A stretch of DNA of 64,000 nt from Petaurus breviceps papuanus (Eukaryota; Chordata; Mammalia; Diprotodontia; Petauridae): positions 61,250,801-61,314,800 of the forward strand of contig JAMXIF010000015.1 of NCBI GenBank assembly GCA_028583685.1, written 5' to 3'. A program made the position numbers and the translations under genes. Shown piece by piece: positions 23,801-36,445 of the stretch. The notes under the pieces are model-generated. The model was not told the DNA's origin. It did not search any database and was given only the letters and a program-made list of their open reading frames with translations. Positions within the stretch are counted from its first letter, which is position 1. Each line of letters starts with the position of its first letter.

Positions 23801-24374
23801 ACCCTTTGCTACCTCTCACGCTACCATTCCTTTCCCCAAACTTAAAACACCACTAATTTGGTCTCAATAGTTAATCCAGTCAATTGTATTAATACTCCAT
23901 AGCTCTTATATTACCTCGAAATACACAATGACCCCATATATATGGGGAAATGATACTGAACTTAGTTACAAAGTATAAAGAAATAAGAATGTAATAGGAT
24001 GTTCAGAATGAGGAAACTTCACTATAAGTTATCCCTCACATTACTTAGTTAAATGGACAGTCTTGAGCACCCCTAAACCTAAACTTCACTATATGGCTCC
24101 CCGATCACAGGCTTCAAGTTAAATTTGTTTGGATAAAGGGTAATAAAGTGATAAAGCCTGGTTGGTGCCTTGAGTGCATGGAGCCTAGTGACGTGAGATA
24201 AAGCTAGAAAGGGGGGGGGGCAGCATCTCTCAGTGAGTCTGTCATTATGTGTAGGTTGTTGGGCCATATCTTAGGTTACCAAGGGTAGATAAAAAGGGAA
24301 GCAGTAAGTTAAGGTGAACATAGAGTGAGTTAAGTTAAGAAAAAGAAAAAGGAAATAGCAAATGTTTGTGGTTG
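23801..24374. other. Unclassified sequence
   Basis: May continue the LTR-like element to its left, but I see no coding domain. A nine-base G-run lies at about 24210-24220. Confidence 0.3.
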
Positions 24375-24535
24375 CAACATGACCAAAGTGGAAATATGTT
24401 TTACATGACTGCACATGTATAACCTATATCAGATTGCTTACCATCTTGGAGAGGGGGATAGAACTCAAAATCTTATAAAATGTTTAAAATTGTTTTTACA
24501 TGTAACTGGAAAAAATAAAATACTATTAAAATTTC
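24375..24535 (+). mobile_element. L1 3' end
   Basis: 'gactgcacatgtataaccta', 'gcttaccatcttggagaggg', 'acatgtaactggaaaaaata' and 'aaatactattaaaatttc' give the terminal part of a marsupial L1 3'UTR. Confidence 0.9.
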
Positions 24536-25379
24536 TTCTTTAAATGTGGTTATCAGAAGAACAATTTTAGAGGGAAGTTAAATGAAGCAAACAAAGAGGA
24601 AGCAGAAAAAGATGAAACCTAGCCACAAACTGCAGCATTTAGAAAATAGGAAACACACTTTTAAAAAGTTAACCTTTTAGAGCATCTAAGAAAATCCAAG
24701 CGGCATGTAGAGTGAGGGTTTCTTTATCATCAAATAAGACAGCCAGTTTGAAAGCCATATAAAGAAAAGTCTCAACTGTCATTCTAGAGAGGAGCTCCAG
24801 TATAGGACAGAGGGGATTTCTTTCAGAAAATAAAGTCAGGCAATGATAAAGCTAAAGAGAGAATTGTGAATGGGAAAGAGCTGCTCCATATATATGTGGA
24901 TGAAAGTTACTGTAGATAAATAATGAGAAAGAAATGAAAGGCTGGCAAACAAGGATATTGAAGGGAGAGGGCTGAGATTGTATCAGATGAAGTCAGGAAA
25001 TTGAGGTGAGGAAAATGAAGATTATAGGTGATAAACTTTTTAAAAAGGTAATAAGAATACGTAAGGGTGGAGAATGGAGAGAGAGGGAGAAGAAAAAAGC
25101 AAAGCAAACATACCAAAAGTTATATATTTACTTTCTAGAAGTGAAGGTTTTTTGTAGAGGAAGGTCAAAATGTGGAGAAATGGTCTCATTACCCTGAGTC
25201 TTAGGAAAGGGAATATTTTAAATAGAGACTGCTTGAGGTTAAGTGACCAAGGTCACTCATCTCAGGAATGCCAAAACTGGTCCTTCACTTCAAATCCAGG
25301 AAATTTTCCATTGTTCTGTTTGGCTTCCCTCTACCTGTTTGATCTTGAGCAAGGAGTTTTGTCCTCAGTGAATACAGAG
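24536..25379. other. No recognised feature
   Basis: Purine-rich unique-looking DNA; no supported gene. Confidence 0.5.
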
Positions 25380-25710
25380 ACAGCTAGTGAAACTCAAGAA
25401 GACCTGAGTTCAAATCCAGCCTCAGATACTTCCTAGCTGTATGACTCTGGGCAAGTCAACCTTTATGCTTCAGTTTCGGCAACCATAAAATCAGGATAGT
25501 AATAAATTAGTTGATATAAATAAATAAATAAATATAAATAAAGTAGTTGAGAGGATCACAAGAGATAATATTTGTAAAGTGCTTTGCACAGTGCCTGGTA
25601 CATCTTAGGGACTTAATGCTTGTTTCCTTCATTTTCCTCATCCATAAAATGAAGGGCTCAGACTATTATCTCTAAATTTCTTCTAGTTCTCAATGTTATG
25701 ATTCTATTTC
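25380..25710 (+). repeat. MIR-family SINE plus a second fragment
   Basis: 'gacctgagttcaaatccagc', 'ctgtatgactctgggcaagt', 'gtaaagtgctttgcacagtg' and 'agggacttaatgcttgtttc' run in order, with a (TAAA)n-like expansion at 25513-25545. A second MIR piece ('ttcctcatccataaaatgaa') follows from 25627. Confidence 0.8.
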
Positions 25711-26429
25711 TCTTGAAGTTCTAACGTGGCAAAGTTCTACCTAACAAAAGATAAGGCCTAATTCCCCACAAAGACCCATAGGTGAAATACTTTTAACCCT
25801 ATGGTTTTAATCATAGGTAAATCTATGAGCATTTGTTACTTTAATACCCATGTATTTCACTATGGAATTTCTAGTTGAAAAATAAAGGAAGCCTAAAGGG
25901 AAGGGGGAAGGAAAAAAGGAATAAGCATTTTATATAGTATCAGGCATCGTGCTAAGTGCTATAAACAAGTGGCATGGGTTGTTTTCAGGAAAAGGAATAG
26001 ATAAGGGAAAGGCCCATGTGCCACTCCCAAAGTCTGAAGATAGTGACTTCAACCCAGTTCAATGAGGAGAGGCCTAGGAGGCAGAAGCTAGTAAGAGCTA
26101 CCATCCAGCTAGGGATAAAGGTTGCTGGCAGAAGGAAGCAAGGATTAGTGCTGGGAGAATGTGAGAAAAGGAACCCTGTGGTACCAGGCCATTTGCATAG
26201 CCCTGGAATGCTTTTGCACAGATGCCAAAGTCTGTAATCTGTGTCCAGTGTAGGTGGTGATACTAATCAGATGCATATGGTGCACTGAAAGCAACTGTAT
26301 GATACAGAACCAAGAAGTCAGACCCAGTGAGATCCTACAGCATGTCCCAACAGTCATAGTGCAAGTTTAAGTTCATTTAAAAAAAATGAAAAAATTAAAA
26401 GGGTAGAACAAATATAAAGTGTTTATTAT
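25711..26429. other. Mostly unrecognised sequence
   Basis: A short piece at 25925-25975 ('gcatcgtgctaagtgctata') resembles the repeat type at 16795. No gene is supported. Confidence 0.4.
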
Positions 26430-26640
26430 TTAATTAAGTATTTAGGTATTATTATTTCATTGTAAAGCACTTAACACAGCAGCCTGGCATATAGTAAGTG
26501 CTTTATAAATGTCAGCTTTTAGCTCTTATTATTATTTTTAGTAGGATAGGAGCCTGACTCGCATGGGTTTGGGGACAGATATGTCAGGCAGTTAATAAAC
26601 ATTTAAGTGCCTATTATGTAGTAGGCACTGTGCTGAGAGT
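26430..26640 (+). repeat. MIR/L2-like fragments
   Basis: 'cattgtaaagcacttaacac', 'catatagtaagtgctttata' and, further on, 'cattatctgcctat'-like 'aagtgcctattatgtagtag'. Two small pieces of old repeats. Confidence 0.6.
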
Positions 26641-26834
26641 GGGCTTAGTGGTAGTAGGCTTGCTGAGTCTCCCTCTGCCTATTTGAGCTTAGTATTTCAT
26701 TGCAAAGAAGGAAGATCTTTCCACTTTGCAATATGAACAAAGTGAGGACAGAGCAAGGTGAGGAATTGCCTTGTTGGGCATTATCTGTATAGATAAGAAA
26801 AGTTTATATGTCTGTGTAGGAGGGGAAGGAGATA

Positions 26835-27085
26835 AGTATTTCTGTAGTGCCTACTATGTGCTCATTGTTTGGTTTATTTTTTTACAAATATTATCTCATT
26901 TGATCTTCACAACAATCCTGGGAAGTAGATGCTATTATGATCCCCATTTTAGATTTCAGGAAACTAAAGTGAGTGGAGGCTGACTTGCCCAGGGTCATAC
27001 AGTTTGTAAGTGTCTGAGACCAGATTTGAACTCAGGTCTTTCTGACTCCAGACCTAGAACTCTATTCACTACATTATCAACATAT
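26835..27085 (+). repeat. MIR-family SINE, nearly complete
   Basis: 'gtgcctactatgtgctcatt', 'ttatctcatttgatcttcac', 'gcccagggtcatacagtttg', 'gatttgaactcaggtctttc' and 'ctctattcactacattatca' occur in order. Confidence 0.85.
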
Positions 27086-27564
27086 CAGCCATAAGAGGAA
27101 GCAAAGAGAAAGGAAAGAAATATTTTCATTTGATATAGTAAGGAGCAAGGAGAGGAACAAGAGGAATGGATTCATATTTCAAGCAAGCTCCCTTTTCTAT
27201 TTGTGAAATGGACAAAGTCATTCTACATTACAGAATAATCATTGTCATTATGATCCCATACTAGCAAAAGGTAGTCATTTAATTTGTAGGTATCTGCCAG
27301 AAGACAAGTTATCACAATTGGATATAGGAGTCTGAAAATCATCATTCAGTGTCTTTGTTCTGATAATGATCAGAATTATTGGAAGGTGCAAGGAGGGGAT
27401 ATATGTTTATATATGCTACAGAACTAGCTCCAATGAAAGAACTAGGCATCACTGAGAAAAATCTGTTTTAGACAGTCTAAAGCAGAATGTAACTTACTTG
27501 AAAGCAGGAATTTATTTTTCTGTTTGTATTTCCAATTTCCAGAGAGCATATGTCATAGCAGACA
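27086..27564. other. No recognised feature
   Basis: Unique-looking DNA; nothing supported. Confidence 0.45.
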
Positions 27565-27850
27565 TATGCTCAGAGCTGGCCTCTGAGCCAGGAAGACCTG
27601 TGTTCAAGTCCCACTTCTGAGGTATACTAGCTGTGTGAACCTGGGCAAATTACTTAAATTCTTAATACTTAAATTCTGAGTATTCAGTACTCAGTCACTC
27701 TGGTCAATTTTCTAAGACCATAAGTTGTGCTGGTAGAGGAAGTGTCCTCACTGTCTCAAAGAAATCACAAATCTATTTCTTATCTCTACCCTGTCCCTAG
27801 TGCCTAGCAGAGAGCAGACACTTAATAAATGTTTTTGGGTTGAATGAATG
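27565..27850 (+). repeat. MIR and L2-like fragments
   Basis: 27570-27660 is a MIR middle ('gaagacctgtgttcaagtcc', 'ctgtgtgaacctgggcaaat'). 27790-27850 is an L2-like 3' terminus ('tagtgcctagcagagagcag', 'cacttaataaatgttttt'). Confidence 0.7.
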
Positions 27851-27959
27851 ATTTTAGGGATCAACAGCCCCATAGTGTCTATGCCATGGAACAGAATCAG
27901 TTTGACGAATAATCTAAGGAGAAAGTACCAATTTATGTACTAGGTATCTTCCATAAATT

Positions 27960-28375
27960 TAGGGATCATAAATTTAGTGCTGAAAGGAACATCAAAGGCC
28001 AATTAACTGAATTCTCTCATTTTCAGAGATGATGAAACAAGGCTTAGGAAGGTGAAGCCTCTTGCCCAACTCCATACATTTTAATGAACTGCCTATCATT
28101 CCTGGGATAATCTTCCTTCTCAGGTCTCAGCTAAAATCCTGCCTTCTTCATAAAGCCTCACTAGGTCACCTGTCAATGCTAGTGCATTTCTTTTGAGATT
28201 AACTGATTTATTCAGTGTGTATACCTTCTTTGTATATAGTTGTTGAAATGTTGTTTCCTCCATTAGATTGGGAGTTCTTGGAAAGCAGGGATTGTTTTTA
28301 CCTTTCTTTAGGATTTAGGACAGCATCAGGCACAGAGTAAGCATTTAATAAAATTTTTTTGAAAACTTTTGAGTT
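27960..28375 (+). mobile_element. MIR fragment followed by L2 3' end
   Basis: 27960-28060 is MIR-like ('agggatcataaatttagtgc', 'cagagatgatgaaacaaggc'). 28060-28375 is an L2 3' region ('cataaagcctcactaggtca', 'gattgggagttcttggaaag', 'cacagagtaagcatttaata'). Confidence 0.8.
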
Positions 28376-28454
28376 TCTTTGAAATCTAAATTTAAAAACA
28401 TTTTAATGGGGGGAGGAGTTTTCAGTAGACACAAAACTACAAAGTAATCATTGG

Positions 28455-28725
28455 GGAAGCTGGGTGGTTAGGTGGCACAGTGGATAGAACACCAGGCCTG
28501 GAGTTAGGAAGACTCATTCCTGAATTCAAATCTGGCCCCAGACACTTACTAGCTGTGTGACCCTGGACAAGTCACTTAACCCTAATTGCCTCAGTTTTCT
28601 TATTTGTAAGATGAACTGGAGAAGGAAACAGCAAACCAACCTTACATCTTTGCCAAGAAAATCCCAAATGGGGTCGTAAATAGTCAGACATGAGTGAAAA
28701 GACTGAACAAAAACAACAAATAATT
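28455..28725 (+). repeat. Long CORE/MIR-type marsupial SINE
   Basis: Nearly complete: 'taggtggcacagtggataga' head, 'ctagctgtgtgaccctggac' middle, 'ccaagaaaatcccaaatggg' and 'cagacatgagtgaaaagact' tail. Same family as 5186-5413. Confidence 0.9.
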
Positions 28726-30894
28726 AGGGGAGGCATAGAATGAATACTGGACTAGATAACCAGATGAGAGCAGAACAGAATGGCCAAGTCACCTAACCTC
28801 TCTAGATTTCAGCTATTTTTTAATCTGTAAAATACATTTAATATTACTTGGATTATTTTTCTCATAGGACTCAATATATAATATATTTAATAGAATTTGC
28901 AAACCTTAGAAAACTACATATAAAGATTAATTATGATTATTGATTACAAATCTATGAATTTTCTCATCCTCCCAAGAGAATGCAGTTTAAAATAATAAAT
29001 TAAAGTTATTTAATCTTTACAGGATTTTTCAAATGTTTTCTTCCAATTTCTCTTCGGCAAAATGATAAGATTGGAAATGAAGGGGTTTTTTTTTCAATGT
29101 CTTTTCTTTTTTCTCCACGTAGGAAACATTTGAAATAAAGAATAGAGGGAGTCTTTTAATTAGCTTAGATTTGTGGAAAGCAGTGCTTGTAGAAAGACTG
29201 ATTTTTAAATAAACCTTTAATTTGATTTTGAACAGCAGCACCATTTCAGCTTTGGGCTGACATGTTTGTTTGACAGTTAACTCAGAGAAAATTAAATACA
29301 CTCCTATGCTTACTAAAATTTTTACTGGAAGGTGGTAAATTATTCTTTGTCTTCCCTTAAGTAGAATTTACTTCTGTATTTCATTCCAGGCATAATTTAA
29401 ATCATCTTAGGAGCAACTGCAAATGGGCTAGTATTCTTGTTGATGTAGTAAGTAAACTTAGTTCATTCAGGGTCTAAATTATTTACAGTGAATCGGAGGC
29501 CCCTCTCTAGTCTTCTTTGAATGTTTGGGCAATTTGAGCCAGGAAGAAGTCCAAGGGTCCTGCAGATTGAGAACTCATAGAGCATAAGAAACCAGGTTTT
29601 GATGCCATGTGGCTTGGGTCCAGAGACTTGGGGGCGCCATTTGTGACTCCCCACAGTGCCCCCTCCATCTTAAGACAACACTGCACTTTTGCCCTATCCA
29701 GCCTAAGATTCAGCTGGCAAGTGCCATCCGTAACGTTTTTTGCCTTCTAGATTTCTTGTGTTTTCTATCAGTCAGAGTTCCTGCGGAAGAAGGTCAGGAA
29801 TTTTCTTTCCTTTCCTTTGATTTCTGATAAAAAGGACATTATTCTCTTTGATGTTTCTTTTTAAAATTACACTTTTATTGATATTTTGTAAATGTGGGTT
29901 TTGATTGAACAAATAAATTGAATTACCTCACTCCACCTAAGTAAGTGATAAAATGGTTCATTCTAGTACCTTAACTAGGTGGGAATTCTTCCCCAGTGAA
30001 TCAAATAAAAAATAGTATTCTAAATAATTAGAAAAAGGTCTGAATCAATATAGGCATCTCTGATGAGTCATTAGGTGAGACAGAGTGGACTTGAATATTC
30101 AGACTGATTGAAGAAACATGATCACGGCTCATGGGATTTCCTATAGTATAACACACCAGGACAAAAATGAGAGTAATTCCAGTGAGTGATGAATGAGGAG
30201 AGTATGTCCCCTTGAGAAGGATTTTCTTATTGGGGGGAGGCCGGGGAGAGAGAAGGATGTACTTGGGACTCAGTCTTAGTCTCCTTCTGACCATCCCTCC
30301 ACTGTGGCCAAAAATCCTTGCTTGGATAGAGGAACTTCAGATTTCCTGGAGATTTCCCATCAGTGTCCTAGACATTCCTGAGCAGCTAGTAGCAATGTCT
30401 ACAATGGAGCCAAGAATAAGCCAGGCACAGAATCCTCATTCTACAAGGAACAAAGAACCTACACCATACCTAGAGCAAACTTTTTGATAAGAGGCGAAAA
30501 AGACTTCAAGGGCTTCTAGAAACCAGGAGATATGAGTTACCATAACCGTTGTCAAATGTACTGTCTAAGCCTGAACCCACATTCCCTTTTTGGTACTGGT
30601 GGAAGAGTGTGTCACACAGAGTCTGGGGGGAAGGATGAGGAGAAAGATGTTTTACAACAACTGTTTTCTATACTATCATGGTAAATAACCCTTTCAAAAA
30701 GTTAATTGGTTGACTGATAATCAGTTCACAAATATGATGGCAAGCACAAAGATAAAGATTATGATGTTGGAAATATAAACCTCAATCCTTTAGATTAGAG
30801 TTCTCAAGGTCTTGGTAGTAGAGCCAAGCCCTAGGGACCCAACTCATCAAAAACTGGGAGATTTTACTCAGATTTTACTTTTCACATTACTTAA
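28726..30894. other. Mostly unrecognised sequence
   Basis: 28740-28930 may hold a decayed MIR ('cacctaacctctctagattt', 'taatctgtaaaatacattta'). About 28930-30890 is unique-looking. Open frames here (at most 91 codons) have no signature. Confidence 0.45.
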
Positions 30895-31065
30895 AAGGTG
30901 CCATGCTTAGAGTTATAGAGACTTCAGTTAACATCCTGTCTCTGACACTCACTGATCAAGTCACCTAACTCCTCGGATCCAGTTACCTCATCTATTAAAT
31001 GAGGGAACTGAACTCAGTGACCTTGAAAGTCCTTTCCAGCTCTAAATCTATCATCTCATGATCAT
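30895..31065 (+). repeat. MIR SINE
   Basis: 'gagacttcagttaacatcct', 'aagtcacctaactcctcgga', 'ttacctcatctattaaatga' and 'agtcctttccagctctaaat' occur in MIR order. Confidence 0.85.
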
Positions 31066-31394
31066 TCCCCTGCTATTTAGAGTAAGCAATCTTTATAATA
31101 AAGAACAAGAAAGGAGGAAAAAAACAATTCAACAAAACTAACCAACATCCATCACCAAAAATCTAAAATTATTTGCAGGGAAGTACCTTCCCATATCTCA
31201 TCTTTGAAAGTCAATTTCTCACCATTCAACTTTAATTATTCTTTGATCTTTTCATATGAATTGGAGTAGTCATTGTCTATATTGTTTTTTTGGGCCTCCT
31301 TCCTTCATTTTGCATATGTCTTCCTATGCTCTGTATCTATCATATCCGTCATTTCTTAGGATGCTTTGATATGTTACATTTATGTATTACAGTT

Positions 31395-33560
31395 TGTTTA
31401 TTTTTACATTTTAAAAATTTATTTATTTACTTTTAGTTTACAACATTCAGTTGCACAATCCCCTGAGTTCCAAATTTTCTGCCCCTTCCTTTTCTCCCTC
31501 CCCCCCTCCCCCAAGATGGCGGCACACAATCCAATATAGGTTTTCCATATATCTTCACATTAAACATTACTCAAGTTGTAAAGAAGAATTATAAACAATG
31601 GAATGAACAAAAAGAAAAAAGGAATGAAACAAAACAAAACACAAAACAGAGAGAGAGCAAGTAGTTTGCTTCAATCTGCATTCAGACTCTGTAGTTCTTT
31701 CTCTGGATGAGTGTATCCCTTTCCTTCACGAGTCTTTTGGAGTTGTCTTATAACCTCTCATTGCTGAGAGGAGCTCAGTCTATCAAAGTTAATTGTCACA
31801 GATACTATGTGTCTGTAATTGTATACAAAGTTCTTCTGGTTCTGCTCTCCTCAGTCACCACCAGTTTATGTATGTGCCTCCATGTTATTATGATGCCCGC
31901 CTGCTCCTCATTTCTTATAGCTCAATAGTATTCCATTACATTTATATGTAATGGCTAAACAACTTGTTTAGCCATTCTCCAATTGATAGGCATCCTCTTG
32001 ATTTCCAATTCTTTGCCACCACAAAAAGAGCTGCAATAAATATTTTTGAACATACAGGTTCATATGGCTCACAACTCACAAGGATTATTGTTCCTGACTT
32101 TCTACAACACTCCAGTATTGACTATTCTCATCCTTTGCCATCTTTGTCAATTTGCTGGATATGAAACATAACATTTGGGGTGTTTTCATCTGTTTTTTTT
32201 CTCTTTATTCATGATGAGTATTATTGTATGTAGTGTTAGTAGCAATTCTGTTGGGAATCGTTTGTACATGGGAGGGGGGAAAGCAGGGCAATTGGGGTTA
32301 AATGACTTGCCCAAGGTCACACAGCTAGTAAGTGTTAAGTGTCTGAGGCCACATTTGAACTCAGGTCCTCTTGACTCCAGGGTCAGTGCTCTATTCACTG
32401 CGCCACTTAGCCACCTCTCATACATATCTTTTGACCACTGATTATTATAGAATTAATTTTGGTTTTATATTGCTTAGGTATCTTGATTAGACCTATATTA
32501 GAGATGTTAAATATAAAGCTTCACCTCCCCCACAGTAGATCACTGCCCTCCTTATTTGAGTTGCATTAATTTTGTTCATGCAAAAACTTTTAAAATTTAT
32601 ACCATCAATATTATTTTATATTTCATAATTGTCTCTATCTCTTACTAGTTTGGTTAAGAATTTACCCCCTAGTCATAAATGTGATAGGAGTTGGTCTATA
32701 TCTCTTCTAATTGTTCATGGAATGAGCTTTAATATTCAGTTAATGTTTTTAATATTAGATTATTAAGATACATGACATGAGTTGTTGCTCTTAAGTCAAT
32801 TTTTGCCAGAGTATTTTCCATTTTCTTCAGCAATTTTTTTTTTCAAATAGAGTGTTCTTTTTAGGTATTTTATCTTTTGGTGTTTATTGAATACTGGTTT
32901 ATTAATTTCAATTATTTCTCCTCCTTCCTTTCCATTGACCTACTTTTTTTACCCATTACTAAATAATTTTAGAAGAAGTTCTATTCTCAATTTATTTCTA
33001 CTTTTCTATTTCCCTTGACATTCTAGATCTTGTATTTCTACATATTGAGTTTGTTATAATTTTGTCTAACTCTATAAAGATTCTCTTGGTAGTTTGATTA
33101 GTATAATGCCAAATCTCTAATTTGATTTCAGTAGTACTGTCAATTTTATTATAGAGTTAGGGCTTAGGCACAAGTACAAAATACTCCTCTAATGATTTAA
33201 AATTTTATTTCTTTAAGGAGAATTTTGTAATTTCCTATGTACAGGTATTCAATGTTCTTTGGTAGATTGACACTTAGTTATATATTTTATAGATATTTTC
33301 AATGTGACACATTTCTATTTTTTCTCTTGAATTTTTTTTTCCATATTATTGCATCAGATAGGTAATTATTTTGTGGTGTCATTTTGTTTACTGAAGACAT
33401 TGTCTCACTCAGTTTCTTTGCTGTTGCCTATGGTTATCCAGGTGAACCATAATGTCACCAACAAAGAAGGATAGTTTTATTTCTTCTTATTATATCATTA
33501 TATATTTAATTTCTTTTTCTTGATTTATTGCTAATGCTACTATTTTTAGAACTAGGTAAA
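31395..33560 (-). mobile_element. 5'-truncated L1, minus strand
   Basis: The 3'UTR (minus-strand end) lies at about 31395-31920 and includes 'cagttgcacaatcccctgag' and 'gtgcctccatgttattatga'. The ORF2 C-terminal end follows ('ccattctccaattgatagg' at 31974-31992). Rightward, reverse complements of the middle of ORF2 appear up to about 33550, near the FADD reverse-transcriptase motif (complement of the stretch around 33455-33475). It is heavily mutated. A SINE at 32258-32420 interrupts it. The truncated 5' end lies about 30 bases from the 5' end of the plus-strand L1 at 33593. Confidence 0.85.
32258..32420 (-). repeat. Short tRNA-derived SINE
   Basis: Minus-strand copy: 'gggcaattggggttaaatga', 'caaggtcacacagctagtaa', 'catttgaactcaggtcctct' and 'gtgctctattcactgcgcca'. 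It is inserted in the minus-strand L1. Confidence 0.9.
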
Positions 33561-35214
33561 AAAAAAAAGAAATAGGTCAAATACATTTATGGACTTCCGG
33601 AAGCCAAGATGGTGGAGTAAGAAGTCTCTCTCACTTTCCCTTACTGACCTCCAAAAACCCAGAAAATATTGCCCCAGGAAAAACTCTGAACATCTAAGCC
33701 ATCAAAAAAATAGGATGCAGCAGCCTTGCAGCCCAGGAAGCTCAGGAGATTTATTCAAAAGGTTCCTCTCACTCTGGTGGAAGGGAAGAAGTACAGGACC
33801 AGAGGCATCCCAGAAAGCCAGCAGTAAGCCCCACTTCAGCAAATATGTGAAGATCCTGAGCCTTAGGGTGGTGGAGTAGGAAAGCACCAACACCATGACC
33901 CCTAAGTGCCTTGGCACAGACCTGGGAACCAGTAGACTATAGCTTGGAAAACCAACATGTGTGCTGGTGACCAGGCATTCTCCAATAGTGAAAACTCCCC
34001 ATGCTTCAGCACAACTCCAGCAGTCACAATTCCAGGAGGTGGGCAGGAATCTTCCAGCAACCAAACATTCCAGTGCTTCAAAGAGCCTGGGTGAGCAGGC
34101 ATCCTCTGGAGGCAAGACCCACCACCCCACCCTAAGACCTTCAGTGTCGTTATCCTCAGCTCAGTATCAGGTAAACTACCCAAAACCCCTACATCCTTTA
34201 GCTACCAACACCTGAGATCTCAGCACACAAATCGAGTGACCAGTTCCCTGGTCACACAAGAAACTTGGGTCAGTACCATCTGTGCTTTAACAAGAGAGCT
34301 CACCATTAAAAGCCAAGAAATAGGAAATGAGGAAAAAGCAGAAATGGACAATGACCATAGATTCTAACTATGGGGATGGGGAAGATCAAAACACACATTT
34401 ACAAGAAGATTACATTATCAATATTCCGACATCCAAAACCTGAAAGAAGAGTATGAACTGGTCCCAAGCCCAAAAAGTCTTCTTAGAAGAGCTCAAGAAG
34501 GAGGCCAAGGTCAAGATGGTGGAGTAGAAGCACGACCTTCCCTCGGCTCCAGCTTCCACCTTCCCCAATCCATGTAAAAAGGGGACTCTAAACAAACTTT
34601 GGAGCTGCAGAAACCACAAAATGAAACAGAGAAGCTAACCTCCCACTGAGGACAGCCCAGTAGGCTTGCAGGAATCCAGCACAGCGCTCTGGGAGCAGAA
34701 CCCAGCACCATGCCCAGGCTTTAGCCCCAGGGCGGGCCTGACCAGCCCCCTGCCAGAGGGACTATAGAACAGCAGCAGCGGTGGCTGTTTCCAGATTTAT
34801 CAACACATAGATGTGAAGGACAAGGTGAGAGGGCAGTGCAGTCTGGACTTTGGGACCAGTAAGTGGGAGTGCATGGCTTTTATCTCCAGGGCAAGAAACC
34901 ACTGAGCCACCTGCACAGCCAACCAGTGCCACGTGGCAGCTACAGTTCCTGGCCGGCAGAGTGTAGGGGGACCAAGCACCAGTCTGAGGTGTAATTGCTC
35001 TTGCTTTGACCTGGTTGGATCTGGATTGCAGTCTAGAGGGGAGGTCCTGGGGTGTGTGTCCAGCTTGACAGAGCATGTGAGACCTCAGAGAGGGCACCCA
35101 TCTAATACCTCAGGCAGCTGAGAAAACCCCAGCATTTGGGATGAAAGCTCCCCTGTCTGGTGGCAGTGTTCTACTGTGGCAAAAAGCCCCAAAGTCAAGT
35201 AATTGAGTGGCAAA

Positions 35215-36276
35215 ATGAGCAGGCAAAAGAAACAAAGCAGACAGAAGATTCCAACATTACACTCCTATTTGGGGGATAAGAAGGAGTAAGGCATGGAACA
35301 GGAGGAAAACAGTGAAGTCAGAACTTCTGCACCAAAAGCTTCAAAGGAAAATACGAGCTGGTTACAGGCCATAGAGGACCTTAAAAAGCAGATAAGAGAA
35401 GTGGAGGAAAAATTGGGAAGAGAAATGAGAACAATGCAAGAAAATTATAAAATGAGAGTCAACAGCCTGACTGAGGAAAATAATACCTTAAAAAACAGAC
35501 TGACTCAAATGGCAAAGGAGGCTCAAAAAGGCAATGAGGAGAAGAATGCCTTAAAAAGCCAAATTTGCCAGATGGAAAAAGAATCTCAAAAGCTCAATGG
35601 GGAGAATCATTGCTTCAGAATTAGATTGGAGCAAATGGAAGCTAATGACTTTATGAGAAATCAAGATGCTGTTAAACAGATCCAAACAAATGAAAGAATA
35701 GAAGGCAATGTGAAATATCTCATGGGAAAAACCACTTACCTGGAAAATAGATCCAGGAGAGATAATTTAAAAATTATTGGACTACCTGAAAGCCATGACC
35801 AAAGTAAGAACCTAGAAAGCATCCTCCAGGAATTCTCAAAGAAAACTGCCCTGATGTTTTAGAACCGGAGGGCAAAATAGAGGTTCAAAGAATCCACTGA
35901 TCACCTCCTGAAAAAAGATCCCAAAAAGAAAACTCCTAGGAATATTATAGCCAGGTTCCGGAATACCCAGATTAAGGAGAGAATATTGCAAGCAGCCAGG
36001 AGGAAAAAAATTGAATATTGTGGAAACACAATCAGGATAACCCAGGATCTGGCAGCTTCTACACTGAGGGATCGAAGGGCTTGGAATGTGATATTCCAGA
36101 GGTCAAGGGAGCTGGGATTAAAACCAAGAATCACCTACCCAGCAAAACTGAGTATCATGTTTCAGGGGAAAATATGGTCATTCAGTGGAATAGAGGACTT
36201 TCAAGAATTCTTGCTGAAAAAACCAGAGTTGAACAGAAAATTTGACATTCAGATACAAGAAGCAAGAGAAGCATGA
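35215..36276 (+). pseudogene. HAL1 copy A ORF1 (L1 ORF1p-like RNA-binding protein), broken
   Basis: The ORF1 start by comparison with copy B is ATG at 35215 (MSRQKKQ). A TAA at about 35287 (Q codon CAA in copy B) truncates it; the frame reopens at the next ATG, 35293, for 189 codons. In order: low-complexity N-terminus; a long coiled coil with heptads (LKKQIREVEEKL, LTEENNTLKNRL, ICQMEKESQKLNGEN) that in L1 ORF1p forms the trimer; and the RNA-recognition part (SRRDNLKIIGLPESHD). A frame change near 35840-35860 separates this from the C-terminal domain. Its last 96 codons are open (35986-36276) and carry AARRKKIEYCG and SYPAKL-like TYPAKLSIMFQG. L1 ORF1p binds its RNA in a ribonucleoprotein. 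Here the protein is not intact. Confidence 0.85.
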
Positions 36277-36394
36277 GAAGGTAAACAGGGTAAAGAAATC
36301 ATAAGGAACTTATCAAAGTTGAACTATTAACATTCCTACATGGAAAAACAATAATTGTAACTTATGAAATTTTTCTCAGTAGTTGAAGGGATTA

Positions 36395-36395
36395 G

Positions 36396-36444
<49 letters not shown>

Positions 36445-36445
36445 G
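36395..36445. repeat. (TA)n tract inside HAL1 copy A
   Basis: About 23 TA units. Copy B has a shorter, interrupted tract at the same place (48274-48316), so the tract was in the source element and later changed length. Confidence 0.9.

Noticed and set aside
33702-34130. 142-codon open frame on the minus strand
   Set aside because: It is antisense to the 5'UTR of the plus-strand L1; a shadow frame in GC-richer sequence.
34762-35097. 111-codon minus-strand frame and similar frames at 46559-46983
   Set aside because: They lie in the GC-rich 5'UTR of the two HAL1 copies and are not conserved L1 proteins.
35215-36276. A host coiled-coil protein gene
   Set aside because: The coiled coil and the KIIGLPESHD / TYPAKLSIM motifs are those of L1 ORF1p; target duplications and L1-type ends show it is HAL1.
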